From contig NC_081410.1 of the NCBI RefSeq assembly GCF_030272615.1, forward strand, positions 569,243,152 through 569,307,151: a stretch of DNA of 64,000 bases. The letters run 5' to 3'. Below, one piece after another: positions 21,609 to 33,330 of this stretch. The position numbers and the translations under genes are program-made. The stretch is from Cryptomeria japonica. Taxonomy: Eukaryota; Streptophyta; Pinopsida; Cupressales; Cupressaceae. A model generated the notes under the pieces. The model made no database searches and was not told the origin of the DNA. It saw nothing but the letters and a program-made list of their open reading frames with translations. The first letter of the stretch is position 1, and every line of letters begins with the position of its first letter.

Positions 21609-21856
21609 TGTTGGGATCCAAGAACATTGAGAGGGGGAGTGAATCAGTGTTCTGCCAAAATGAACAATTTTTAATTTTCTAGAACATGCATATATAAACC
21701 TGTAAACAAATAAACATATAACAAGAAGCAAATAAACCATCCACATAAATGAACACCATAATACATAGAGTTTATACGTGGAAAAACTCAATGATGAAAA
21801 ACCACAGTGGGGTTTGTGACCCACAATATCATTTCACTAGCCATACGAAAAGATAT
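21609..21856 (-). repeat. Element D 5' LTR, first piece
   Basis: It starts TGTTGGGATCCAAG and aligns with the first 250 bp of the 3' LTR until GAAAAGATAT, where element E begins. Differences from the 3' LTR are frequent by eye, consistent with greater age than E, F or I. Confidence 0.85.
21852..21856. other. Left target site duplication of element E (GATAT)
   Basis: Identical to 37422-37426 after the E 3' LTR. Confidence 0.92.
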
Positions 21857-22976
21857 TGTTGACATTTTTGATGATTATGTTGTGATTGCCATTGATGGAC
21901 ACACACTTGCATTGAGATCACTTTTATATGTATGAGTCATGCTCAACCAACAATTGTTCCCAACTGGTATCATGGATTATAGTTCTTAGACTATTAGTGT
22001 TTTGCAGAAAGTGTTTACCGATCTGAAGCGATATGTTGACCCCAAGCAGTTCGAGGATCTCAAGGTGTACAAAGGATCAAAGCGACAAAACACATATTTC
22101 CCAGTCTTCATTCTATCAAACCAGCAACCGGTATTTTTCTTAAACGAGTATTTTGTATGAACCGGTAATACTTTGTGATGAGTTACCAACCAACATTTTG
22201 TGATGAGTTACCATCCACTGATTGTTTGACGATGGTGACACTTTAACGGTGCTTTTTGTGTCATGTTATAGAATATGTCTAGATGCATTGAACCTAGTAA
22301 ATTGTATTGTAATCCTATTGGACCAACATGAAATTAGATTCCTGTATAAGGACATCATGTCTAGGGTTTTAGGTTGTTGCTAGAGTTTAAGGTGGTTGAT
22401 GAGTTAGACAGAGTGTGAATGTGTAGAAGACTGAAGTAATGCTGGAATGCATTAGGAAATAGCTATGAAGGATCTAACCAAGCAATCTGTGCTATTAGCT
22501 AGATCACTCACTTGTTGATTACTCACATCTTCAACAAGTCTGAAGCCCTTAACTGGGTAGGCCCAAAAGCCTTTTGTAAATCCTCTAACAAGGTGGTTCA
22601 TATCTATGGATCTAAAATCCTCTAGCAAGGTAGTCTTTAATCAAACTTATCTCCTAATAGAGATTGAGATTCCTAATAGGATATGTTCTGGTAAAGAACA
22701 TTGTATGACCTTAACCGGTCTAGTTCCCATTCTGTAGATAGTTACTTGTCAGTTCCATCTCACCGTGGTTTTTCCCATTTGGGTTTCCACATCAAAATCT
22801 CTTGTGTTATGGTGTTTGTGCTTCTATGGGTGAATGCATTATTTTCTATTTGGTTTGCATGTGTGCTAACCGGTTTATCTGCTAAACTATTTTACCGGTT
22901 TACTATTAGTCTAGAAAAGTGTTTAAGTACATTGATTTTTGGCATACTTATTCACCCCCACTCTTAGTATTCATCA
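21857..22976 (+). repeat. Element E 5' LTR
   Basis: It starts TGTTGACATTTTTGATG and ends TTAGTATTCATCA; 1,120 bp. Landmarks in order: TATAAGG (22345), iterated AATCCTCTAACAAGGT-type motifs (about 22550-22690), GTGGTTTTTCCC (22763), TTCACCCCCACTCTTAG (22951). Same family as F and J. Confidence 0.92.
22345..22351 (+). promoter_or_regulatory. Candidate TATA box of element E
   Basis: TATAAGG followed by ACATCATGTCTAGGGTTTT. The same block occurs in the E 3' LTR and in J (61112), and in F as TTTAAAAGGACATCATG. Confidence 0.45.
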
Positions 22977-22977
22977 A

Positions 22978-22991
22978 TTGGTATCAGAGCC
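22978..22991 (+). other. Primer-binding site of element E
   Basis: TTGGTATCAGAGCC, a full match to the initiator tRNA-Met-type site, one base after the LTR. Confidence 0.92.
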
Positions 22992-23026
22992 AACATTTCT
23001 ATAAGTTTAACCACTTGGAAAGAGAT

Positions 23027-24303
23027 ATGAGGGAATACACATTTAGGGAGCGTACTCATCGGCTCACTCAGTCTGAGCAAGCCTATGATGATCTTATGGT
23101 CAAATATAAGGCATCTCAAGCAAAAGGGAGAGAACATGCTGAAAAGCTGATGGAACTATTTGAAAATAGTTCTTCTGATGAAGTGAACATGGAAGCCCTG
23201 ATCCAAGCAGTAGAAAAGCTGAATGAATCCAATTCCAACCTGAGAAAAGAATTGGAAGGACTGACTATTTGAATGTGCCAAGAGCTTGAGAACCGGAGGA
23301 AAGATGTAGATATGGTCAAAGACAAAGATCATGAAAACTCCAAACTGAAGCAAGAGATCAGTGCCCTAACTGCTCAACTTCATGCGAGCAAACTGGAAAA
23401 GGAAGACATGCGAGGAGAACTGAGCATTGCCATCTCTGAAAATGAAAACCTAATGGAAACAAATGTTGCTATTTCCAAATAACTCTCTGAGTCAAAGGAA
23501 ATACTTGCTAAGTTCAACAAGAGTACTGTCAAGCTAGAGAAAACGCTTGAATCGTCCAAACCTGTCAAGAATACAAATGGGCTTGGTTATTCCGGTCATG
23601 AGGAAGGTGATAACTTTAGTACAAATGTTGGAGCATCGAAGAAAGAACTAGCATCAAAGGATAAAGGTAAGAAAAAGTTTAAACCTGTTTGCTTTAACTG
23701 TCTCATAGAAGGACACATTGTCAATGTGTGTAGGAGTAAGCCTTACAATAATTTTCCTTATTTTCTAAATGATAAGCCTAGATCCTATAGATTCAATGGT
23801 AACTGTTATGCATGCAACAAGTTTGGGGATAGAGCATCTGAATGCAAGTTTTTTATGAACAACGTTGGAAGATATCCTCAGAGGACTCAAGGAGTTGGTC
23901 CGGAACCTTTTGTGAACCGAAATCACAATCGGTTTAATACCTTTAATCATCAGTTAGGAAGCAGTGGCTATCAAGTGACAACTGAATGGAGAGAAAACTA
24001 TTTGATCTGTCATGGTCATGGTCACACTGTTGCAACATGCAGAAGGAAGAACTCTAACATGAATAATGGACCTTGGAGAGCACCTGGAATGGTTTGCTAT
24101 CCTTGCAACAAACCAGGTCACATTGCAAGATTTTGCAAAAGTAGAAAGAGTATATCAGATGTTATATCGGTCACTCCAGAGGAAAGATTGATATTGACAC
24201 TATTCAAGTGGATATGAACAATTCCTGGAAGAAGAAACCAGCAGTGTTGCAAGAAGAACTGGTTTCTACACCAAGTGTGGAAATAACGGAACCGACAAAC
24301 TAA
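23027..24303 (+). pseudogene. Element E: ORF1, coiled-coil Gag-like protein with four zinc knuckles
   Basis: It starts at ATG 23027 (M-R-E-Y-T-F-R-E-R). The first 200 residues are heptad-rich (KLNESNSNLRKELEGLTI; LKQEISALTAQLHASKLEKE), predicting a coiled coil. Four CCHC knuckles then follow: CFNCLIEGHIVNVC (about 23690), CYACNKFGDRASEC with His changed to Asp, ICHGHGHTVATC lacking its first Cys, and CYPCNKPGHIARFC (about 24100). Stops at 23270 (TGA) and 23480 (TAA) and a frameshift near 24182 kill it. The last residues, with SVEITEPTN, are read in the shifted frame. F and J carry the same gene. By position and knuckles it should be the packaging protein; no UBN2 domain is visible. Confidence 0.82.
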
Positions 24304-24745
24304 GCATCAGAAAAGCTTAGGGGGAGCAAATGGTGAAACACTACAAACCCCAAGTTTACACCAGTAAAAGACCTTAACCGATATGTGATACCTATTATTT
24401 GGCAGAAGACCGGAAATGGTAATAGGCAAATTAGGGTTTATGCCCTAATAGTGGAGCATTTATTATGGTAGGTGAGGAATATGTTTAAAAGGAATTTTCA
24501 AATCATTTCTCACTATCATTTTTTGAGCGAAGAATTTTTCAAGTACAGAGCGAAGAAAAAGTGATTTGTGTTGCGATTCAAAGAAATCTCCAAACCCTGA
24601 AGAAGATTCAGAAGCAAATATCAAATGGTTAAGAGAAGAACTCAAAGCAGTGATTCAGCAACCGACGAAGTGGAAGGCAAAGTGGAATTTGCAAGCCCCA
24701 AATTCTCAATTTCTGAAAGGTATTTCTTGAGTTTTTTGTTTTATC
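24304..24745 (+). other. Element E: spacer between ORF1 and ORF2, with internal polypurine tract
   Basis: It begins with AAAAGCTTAGGGGGAGCA (24311-24328), a polypurine-like tract also found after ORF1 in F and J. The rest is non-coding, and its later part may act as leader of ORF2. The minus-strand open frame at 24463-24645 is not supported. Confidence 0.65.
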
Positions 24746-26745
24746 ATGGCTTTTGCATCTCATGATAGTTCTAGTGCAACTGTCGATTCTATGGATTTCA
24801 TACAATGGAAGTCGAAATATAATGCCTTGTCTCAAGTACCAACTGGTGTGATAGTGGAAGAAGGCATTTTTGATTATATAGACTGCAAGATCGAAGACCT
24901 AGGGTCTCTTGTGATCCATTCTCAGCTAGGTCTATTCCTTGGGAAGGATAAAAAGATCAAACCAAAGTATAGCATTTTGGATAAGAAGAAACTTCACAAT
25001 GCGGTTTACTTCCTAGAGGATTTCACAGATGACCACATTAGGATCATTCTAAGCAGAGTTCATGGTGATAAGATGTACCTAGAGCGGACGCATGATATCA
25101 CACCATAATCTATTCATGTCGTCACCAGTTTCTGCAATATAGGGGAAGTGCCATCCCTAAGGAAGGTCAACAAGACGAAAATGTCCAAGCTCACCGGTTT
25201 AGTGAGTGACTCACATGGCATGATCGTCAACTCAATCAAGGATGATCTGGTCAAGTATGTATGCATGGTGATAGGCTACCAAATGTTCTCTACCAGCAGA
25301 ATTAATTTTGTCTTTGTTGCAGCAGTAAATGCCACTTATTGGATGATCAAAGAAGATGCATTATTTGATCTATGCACCTACATGCAAAGACAACTTATGT
25401 TGAATCTTAAGTCAATAAAAAGGGATAATGCACTAAGATTCAAGTTTGGACAACTACTGGTAGGGTTATTCTTCTACTTCCAAGGTTATTTCCCAGGAGT
25501 TGGAGATATTCAGTGGTCTTCTGACCAACCAGTTACCAAGTAGATCAAAGAGAGCCTGCATGTAGTTGGAACCGGTTACCCTGAAGTTCTGAACAAGTAC
25601 TTTGATGAGTTTAGGCACAAGATGAGCCAAAGGATAAGGATATTCAGTGACATTGTCAAGAAATATGAAGATGATATCTTCTTTATCATCAATGTGGATG
25701 AATGCATAATGGAGGCCGTTGAGCCCAGACAGGAAGAAGTAGAGCCTATGGGCTATGAGGTGATGTATGATATGTTGGATGGGTATGCTTCTACCCTAAT
25801 TGCCTCACCTCTTGATCCTAAGGAAAAGAGAATCGACACCTATCTGGAAAGGGTTGCACCGATTGTAGAACCTCCTGAAAAGAAAGGAAAGGCAGTGCCT
25901 TCGGCATCGACACCTATTACTACAGCCAGTCTTAAAGTGACCAAGCGGTCACCTACAAAGAAGAAACCAAGCAGAACCTGCCAAAGTCTTCGAGAGGAAG
26001 AGGAAGACAAGGAATAACTCACTAGACTCAGAAAAAACTTTGTCTAAGGAAAAAACCAAGAAGACAAGACAAGCAAAGAAAAAGACAAAGAATGAACCGA
26101 CATCATCGGCACCGATAAATATTGAAATTTCTTCCTACAAACCTTTGACACATTGTCAAAGAACTATAAAAAATATTAGGAGAAAAGTGTTGAATGATTT
26201 GATTGATTGTTTTGATGATTTCAATGATGATGAAAGGGAAGCAGTTGAACATGAAATCATTAAGTATTTATGTGCTAATGACCGATTGCCTTTAGAAATT
26301 AGATCTAAGATGTCAGATTATTTGTATAATTCTTTAGACAATAAATGGCACATTGCCATAGAAAAGGAATAGGAAATAAGAGAGAAATTTTTTGCTCAAC
26401 ATTTTCTTGATGTATCAAGTTCAGAAATTTTTGAAGTTATGAATAAATACAAAGGCCTCTTCTTCATGAGAAGAAGAAGACTCTTGTTAGTAGAAGGAAA
26501 GGGTCAAGAAGTGATCAAGAATACACACACTCTTGCTCAAGAAGCTCTTAAGATGCATCAAGTGGCTGAAGCCAATAGGAAGGCTGAGCAAGAACCGACA
26601 ATAACAAAATCGGATGAAGTGTTTGATAATGAAGGAAACTCGGTTACTGAACCTACAGACACTATTGATGTCAATGCTCTATATGTAGAGGATGTTGCTC
26701 AGGATACACCATTAGAAGCAACAAGACAGGAGAAGCAGGCAGAAT

Positions 26746-27350
26746 AGGTAAATAAGGAGAAGAAAGGGGAGGAGGACAAAGAAGAGGAGAAGAGAAAGGA
26801 AGCGGAGAAGGAAAAGAAGAAGGATGAAGAGGAGAAAAGAAAGAAGGAAGAGGAAAAGAAGGATGAAGAGGAGAAAAGAAAGAAGGAAGAGGAATAGAAG
26901 GAAGATGAAGAGGAGAAAAGAAAGAAGGAAGAGGAAAAGAAGAAGGATGAAGAGGAGGAAAGAAAGAAGGAAGAAGAAAAGAATAAGGATGAAGAGGAGA
27001 AAAGAAAAAAGGAAGAGGAATAGAAGAAGAATGAAGAGGAGAAAAGAAAGAAGGAAGAGAAAAAGAAGAAGAATGAAGAGGAGAAAAGAAAGAAGGAAGA
27101 GGAAAAGAAGAAGGATGAAGAGAAGAAGAGGAAGAAGGAAGAGGAGAAGAAGAAGAATGAAGAAGAAAAGAAGCGAAAAGATGAAGAAAAGAAAAGGGAA
27201 GAGGAGAAGAAGAAGCAGGAAGAGGAGCAGAATAAAAAGGATGAAGAAGAAGAGAAGTAGAGGAAAGAAGAGAAAAGGAAAATAGAAGAAGAGGGAAAGA
27301 AAAATACAGAAGAGGAAAAGTTAAGAGCTACAGAGAAAGAAGAAGCGGAA
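26746..27350 (+). repeat. Lys/Glu-coding minisatellite in ORF2 of E
   Basis: Degenerate tandem units of 39-42 bp encoding D-E-E-E-K-R-K-K-E-E-E-K-K(-K) in the ORF2 frame, roughly a dozen copies, with three units broken by TAG. The encoded segment would be a highly charged helix. The Lys/Arg-rich frame at 26824-27285 and the Phe/Ser-rich minus-strand frame at 26699-27358 are out-of-frame readings of this repeat. Confidence 0.85.
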
Positions 27351-27978
27351 AAAAGCACTCAAATGGAGACTCCAAAGGCAACTGGTAGTCAAGCCAAACT
27401 GGCTGACCTCACCAGTCCAATTGACCTCCAGTCTACAAATGAAATGGAGCTGCTACAGAGAATTAAGGTTTCTCAAGAATGCCTTGAAATGTTAAGGAGG
27501 AAGAAGGAGCAAGATGTGATCCAATCTACGATGGACACTCTTATCAATTTGTTACCTGGCACAAACCTCCCTAGTACTGATTCATGATTGGCACAATTGA
27601 AGCTCCTATGCACCATAGTGGATGATCAGGTGCAGAGCCTAGAAGAGGTAGCAGAGTCAAATGCCAAGAAAGAGCATCAAAAGGCTCTCAACATTGCCCT
27701 GGTAAAGAAGCTAAATGAGCTCCGATCCGATCTGCAAAAAGCACAAAAAGACATAAGGAATGCTCTAGATGAGGGGAATCTAATACTGAGTAAGATTTGC
27801 CAACCCCATCTCTTTTGTGATGATGTGCTTGTATAGAAGCAAAAGCTACAAACTAACTTGCAGTTATATATGAGCACCTTCAAGCTGTCGTATGACTCTT
27901 TTACAACTTATGGGCAAACCGTTCATCGGTTTCATATCCATTCTTCCAAAACAGAGTTGGAAATCAACAAACGGACTT

Positions 27979-27983
27979 GAGAT
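27979..27983. other. Left target site duplication of element F (GAGAT)
   Basis: Identical to 35823-35827. Confidence 0.92.
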
Positions 27984-29145
27984 TGATGAATACTAAGAGG
28001 GGGGGTGAATTAGTATGCCAAAAACTACTTCACTAAAACACTTACACAGTCTAAAGATAAACTGGTAAAGCAGTCTGATAGTCAAACTGGTTACCACACA
28101 TGCAAACCAAAATGCGAATAAAGCATTCACCCACAAAAGCAATACAACCATAACACAGGATATTTGACGTGGAAACCCAACTGGGAAAAACTACGGTGAG
28201 ATGGAACTCACAAGTCACTATCTGCAGAATAGAAACTAGACCAGTTAAGGTCAGACCGGTTAAGGTCTTACAATGTTCTTCACCAGAATAGATCCTGTTA
28301 GGAATCTCAATCTTTGTTAGGAGATAAGTCCGATTAAAGACTACCTTGTTTGAGGATTTTAGATTCACATGTGTGAACCACCTTGTTAGAGGATTTTACA
28401 AAGGCTTTGAGGCCTACCCGGTTAAGGGCTACAAACTTGTCAAAGATGTGAGTAATCAACAAGTGTTTGATCTATCTAATAGCACAAACTACTTGGTTAG
28501 ATCTAGTATTGCTCACAGCTAATGCATTCCAGCATTACTTTAGTCTTCTCTCTCTCTCATAGTTACAACTTGATCTTCTCTAATAAGATCATTCCTGACT
28601 TCCACCTCAAACCCTAGCTCAACATTAACCTTTTTCAGCAACAACTTGAAAACCCTAGACATGATGTCCTTTTAAAGGAATCTAATTTCATGTTGGTCCA
28701 ATAGGATTACATTACAATTTCCTAGGTTCAATGAATCTAGACATACTCAGTAACACGACACAAGAATCACCATCAATGTGTCGACACTGTCAAACAATCG
28801 GTGGATTGGTAACTCATCACAAAATGCCAGTTGGTAACTCATCACAGAGTATTACTGGTTCATACAAAATACCGGTTCTCGGTTTGTCACAAATGAAGAC
28901 TGGTAAGAATGTGTTGTGCCACTTTTCTCCCTCATACCACTTGTGATCTACAAACCACTTGGGGTTGACATGCCGCTTCAGACCGGGAAACACATTTTGC
29001 AAAATCACTAGTCTAGAGACTAGTATGCAATATACTAATTGCAACAAATACCGGTTGAGCATGAGCTCATACATATAAAGGGGATCTCAATACAAGTGTG
29101 TGTCCATCAATGACAATAACAACATAAACATAAAAAATGCCAACA
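27984..29145 (-). repeat. Element F 3' LTR
   Basis: Plus-strand TGATGAATACTAAGAGGGGG to AAATGCCAACA; 1,162 bp. By eye about one difference in 20 from the 5' LTR, mostly transitions. Confidence 0.92.
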
Positions 29146-29495
29146 ATCTCCCCCTTTGGCATTGATGGCAACACTTAGGAAAATAAAATTTTGACATCTA
29201 AGAGTTTTACAACCAAAAACTTGCCATTAACAAAATTGCTCCCCCTAAGCATATACACTATCCCAAATTAATAGAGTGTATAGAAATTTTGCATTCAAAG
29301 CATAATCATCAAAGCATATAACATATATCACAGCATATATCAAAATTTCAAAACAAAATCTTCTCCCCCTGATATACTTCTCCCCTGATATATCAAAATT
29401 TCAAAATTGTGAAAACAAAAACCAGATATACTTGTCCCCCTTTGCCAACAATGACAAAGTACCGCTGAAAAACCTATTTCCATATATAAAAGAGT
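29146..29495 (-). other. Element F: polypurine tract and 3' untranslated region
   Basis: CCAAAGGGGGAGAT (element strand) at 29146-29159 abuts the 3' LTR. Further purine tracts lie near 29240 (TTAGGGGGAGCA), 29362 (CAGGGGGAGAAG) and 29440 (GGCAAAGGGGGAC). The repeated tracts mirror those at the 3' end of E. Confidence 0.75.
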
Positions 29496-32400
29496 TTATG
29501 ACAATAATGAATAATACTTGTCAAAAAATGCTTTATAGTCCTGCAAAAATTATTTCATGGAGAGGGACCAGGACTCAAGTAAGGAGGTTGCCACTTCATT
29601 CTTTGTCTGCATCTATGATACCTGTTCCTCCATGGCATCTATTATGCTCAGTTCCTGTGTGACTGTCAGGGCCTCTAGGTTTAGATAACACTTCTGAAGA
29701 ATTTGCAGTCGTGGGAGTAATACCAGTTGAAGCTCCTTCAAATCCCTAGACCATGTGCTGATCTCTTGCTCTAGCTTGGTTGACTGGATCTGGAACCGGT
29801 GAACGGTTTGCCCATATGCTGCAAAGGAGTCATAAGGAGTCTTGAATGTGCCCAAGTAGGACTATAAGTCTGTTTGAAGCTGTTGCTTCTTGGCTAGCAC
29901 ATCATCACATAACAGATGAGGTTGATAGATTTTGGTGAGTAGCAAGTTTCCCTCATCCAAGGCATTCCTTATGTCCTTTTGATCCTTTAGTAGTTCAGTC
30001 CTAAGCTCATTCAACTTCTTCACTAGAGTAACATTAAGAGCCTTTTGGTGCTCTTTCTTTACATTGGCCTCTACTACTTCTTCTAGACTCTACACCTGAT
30101 CATCCACTACAGTACATAGAAGTTTGAGTTGTGCTAGTGATGAATTAGTGTCAGGAAGATTAGTACCAGGGATTAAACCGGTAAGTGTGTCTATAGCTGC
30201 CTAAATAATATCTTGTTCTCTTTTCCTTCGAATGCATTCAAGGCGCTCTTGGGCAACCTTGATGCTCTGCATAAGCTCAGACTCACTTGCAGATTGGAGA
30301 TCAATGGGGCTCAAGATAGCAGCTGGTTTGGCTTGGCTACCGGCTGCCTTAGGACTATCCATCTATGTGGTCTTCATTGCTTCAATGGTCTTGTCTGCTT
30401 CTTCCTTCTTTTTCTTCTCCTTCTCTTCCTTTTCTTTCTCTCTCTTTTTCTTCTCTTCCTCTTCCATCTTCTTCTTGTCTTCTTCTTCTTTCTGCTTCTG
30501 CTCAGCTTCTACTTTCTTCTTTGCTTCTTCTTCCTTCTTCTTCTATGCTTCCTCTTCCTTCTTCTTCTTCTCTTCTGCTTCCTTCTTCTTCTATTCTTCC
30601 TCTTCCTTCTTCTTCTTCTCCTCCACTTCCTTCTTCTTCTTTTCTTCCTCTTCCTTCTTTTTCTTCTCCTCTTCTTCCTTCTTTCTCTTTTCTTCCTTAT
30701 CCTCTTCTTCTTTCTTTTTCCTTTAATCCTCTTGCTTCTTCTTTTCTTCATCTTTCCATTTCTCCTCTTCCTCTTTCTTCTGTTTCTCATCTTCATCCTT
30801 CTTCTTTTTCTCTTCCTAGTCTTTTGCCACTTGTTGTGTGTCCACAACTTCTTCACCACCCTGATTGGCATGTTGCCCCTGTTCAGTGCCCTCAAAAGGT
30901 ATGTCCTGAGTGACATCATCTACATCTAGGGCATCGACATTGATGGTGTCGAGTGGTTCTTCCCCCAGGTTTCCTTCCTCATCAAAGACCTCATCTGGTT
31001 TGGAAGTAACCGGTTCCTTTTCCACTTGGAGGTTGGCCATTCGTGCTTTGTGAGAGCTAATAGCATGGGCCATGTGCTGATGTGTATCTTTTTCTACATC
31101 ATCAACTCTCCCCTCCAGCAACTAGAGTCTTCTTCTCCTTGTGAAGAAGAGACCTTTATTTTGATCCAAGGCATCAAACAATTCTGAATTTGAGAGTTCA
31201 GGGAAGTACTGTGCAAAAACTTTCTCCCTAATCTCCTATTCCTTTTCAATGGCAATGCGCCATTTGTTATCCAATGCTTTAAATAATGAATCCAGTTTCT
31301 GAGATTTAATCTCTGATGGTGACTGGTCATTTTTACATAAATAAGAATGATTTCCTGTAGTACTTCATCTTTTTCCTCACTATTGAATTCATCATAATAA
31401 TCTATTAAATCATGAAGTAACATTCTCCTAATATTCTTTACTATTCTTTGACAATGTGTCAAATGTTTGTAAGAGGACATATCTATATTTACCAGTGCAG
31501 ATGCTGCCAGTTCATTCTTCTTCATCTTCTTGGTCTATCTAGCCTTCTTTGGCTGTTCATCAGACTCAGTTTCTTTGGAGTTCAATTCATTTTCCTTAGT
31601 CTTCCTCTTTCTTTCAAAGACTTTTGCCTGTGTTACCTCCAGTTTCTTCTTTGCCGGTGACCTCTTGGTCACTCTTGGAGGCGCAGTGGTAGCCAGTGCC
31701 GATGCTGCAGGTACTGCCTTAGCTTTCTTAGTTGCCGATTCTTTTCCCTTCTTCACCAATGGTTTTTCAACCGGTGCAATCCTCTCCAAGTAGGTTCCAA
31801 TTCTCTTAGCCTTTGGATCAAGAGGCAAGGCAATAAGGGTTGAAGCATACCCTTCTAGCATGTCAAACATGACCTCATAGCCCATAGGCTCCACTTCCTC
31901 CATTCTAGGCTCAACAGCCTCCATTAGACATTTGTCCACCTAAATAGTGAAACAGATATCATCTTCGTATTTATTCACTATGTCACTTGAGATTCTTACC
32001 CTCTGACTCATCTTTCTTCTGAACTCATCAAAGTATTTGTTCAGTACCTCTGGGTAGCTGGTTCCAATGGCTTGCATGCTTTCCTTTATCTGCTTGGTTA
32101 CTGGTTGGTTAGGTGACCACTGGACATCTCCTACACCTGGAAAGTAGCCTTGGAAATAAAAGAACAACCCTACCAGTAGTTGTCCAAACTTAAACCTTAG
32201 TGAGTTGTCCTGCTTGATTGACTTAAGATTTAGCAGGAGTTGCCTCTGCATGCCAGTGCATAAATCAAAAGATGCATCCTCTTTTATCATTCGATAAGCA
32301 GTATTTACCACTGTAGTAGATACAGAATTAATCCTACTAGCTGAGAATGTTCTGTATCTAATCACCATGCATGCATATTTCACAAGATCATCCTTGATAG

Positions 32401-32887
32401 GATTGACTATCATGCCCCATGAATCACTTGTTGAACCGGTGAGCTTGGTCATTTCCATTTTGCCCACTTTTCTTAGAGCTGGCACTTCCCCTGTGTTGCA
32501 GAAACTGGTGACTGCATGAATTTCCTAAGGCCTGATATCATGCATCCTCTCCAGGTACATCTTGTCACCATGGACTCAGCTCAAGATGATCCTAATGTGA
32601 TCCTCTGTGAAGTCTTCTAGGAAATATACTGCGTTGTGGAATTTCTTCTTCTCTATGACACTAAATTTTGGTTTGATCCTTTTGTCCTTTCCGCAAAATA
32701 GACCTAACTAAGTATGAATGGCTAAAGACCCTAGGTCTTCTATTTTGCAATCAATATAATCAAAAATTCCTTCTTCAACTATGACTCCAATTGGAACTTG
32801 TGACAAAGCATTATACTTGGATTTCCTCTGAATGAAACTTTCTGACTCAATGGATGTACTTGAACTAGTATGAGATGCGGAAGCCAT
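29496..32887 (-). pseudogene. Element F: ORF2, conserved protein of unknown function
   Basis: ATG at 32887 (M-A-S-A-S-H-T), end at TAA 29496-29498. The layout equals E: an N-terminal conserved block with SQVPIGVIVEEGIFDYI, DLVKYACMVIRYRTFSASRI, FGQLLVGLFFYFQGYFPGVG and EVEPMGYEVMFDMLEGY; a basic linker with TKRSPAKKKL; a block THCQRIVKNIRRML; the KEEE repeat; and a helical C-terminal part with TPYDSFAAYGQTVHRFQIQS. A frameshift lies between about 31094 and 31240, and there are roughly ten stops, several in the repeat. About 1,130 codons. Comparison with E separates private decay from the ancestral frame. No catalytic motif is recognised. Confidence 0.78.
30363..30834 (-). repeat. Lys/Glu-coding repeat in ORF2 of F
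   Basis: Element-strand purine repeat coding KKKEEEEKKKK-type segments, shorter and less regular than in E. Plus-strand frames rich in Phe, Leu and Ser (30213-30929, 30232-30726, 30365-30913) and the Arg/Lys-rich minus frame at 30509-30919 are artefacts of it. Confidence 0.85.
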
Positions 32888-33330
32888 TGAAGAGTATTTC
32901 AAGAACATGAAAAATACCTTTTAAACGCGAATTTAGGGCTTCCTGATTCTGCTTGACTTCACTCTCCGTCGGATGCCAAATCACCGCTTTGTGTTCTCCA
33001 CTACCGCTTGCAAACTAGATTTGAATCTCTTTCAAGGTTATCCAATTTCTTGAAATCTAAGCTCAAATCGCCTTTTCTTCGCTCTACACTTGAAAACTTT
33101 TCTTCGCTCGAAAACCGATAGTGAGAAATGATTTGAAAAATGCATTTATACATGTCTCTCACCTACCGTCACTACTACTCCTCTATTAGTGCGTAAACCC
33201 TAATTTGCCTTTTTACCATTTCCGGTCTTTTGCCAAACGATAGGTATAACATACCGGTTAAGGTCTTTTACCAGTGTCAACTAGGGGTTCGAAAGCATTT
33301 CGTCGTTTGCTCCCCCTAAGCCTTTGAGGC
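32888..33330 (-). other. Element F: ORF1-ORF2 spacer with internal polypurine tract
   Basis: Same size as in E (about 440 bp). On the plus strand TTTGCTCCCCCTAAGCC near 33308 is the complement of the tract found after ORF1 in E and J. No gene seen. Confidence 0.65.

Larger units (their letters stand above)
24746..27983 (+). pseudogene. Element E: ORF2, conserved protein of unknown function (5' part, interrupted by F)
   Basis: ATG at 24746 (M-A-F-A-S-H-D). The N-terminal ~430 residues form a conserved block: NALSQVPTGVIVEEGIFDYI, IRIILSRVHGDKMYLER, LRFKFGQLLVGLFFYFQGYF, VEPMGYEVMYDMLDGY. Element F has the same blocks, and I has diverged counterparts. A basic linker (KRSPTKKK), a second helical block (THCQRTIKNIRRKV), the KEEE repeat, and a helical C-terminal part (QLKLLCTIVDDQVQSLEEVA) follow. 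Stops at 25106 and 25541, others in the repeat, and a frameshift near 25970 inactivate it. Element F enters at 27984; the gene resumes at 35828. I do not recognise a named domain. It is not RT, integrase or protease. Confidence 0.75.

Noticed and set aside
23027-24303. Coiled-coil plus zinc-finger host gene (kinesin- or myosin-like, or a CCHC splicing factor)
   Set aside because: The gene sits between a primer site and a polypurine tract inside paired LTRs and recurs in five elements, so it is an element gene.
26699-27358. Long Phe/Ser-rich frame on the minus strand and Lys/Arg-rich frame 26824-27285 on the plus strand, which look like membrane or nuclear proteins
   Set aside because: Both are out-of-frame readings of the purine minisatellite within ORF2 of element E.
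30213-30929. Leu/Phe/Ser-rich plus-strand frames that resemble multi-pass membrane proteins
   Set aside because: Antisense readings of the Lys/Glu repeat in ORF2 of element F.
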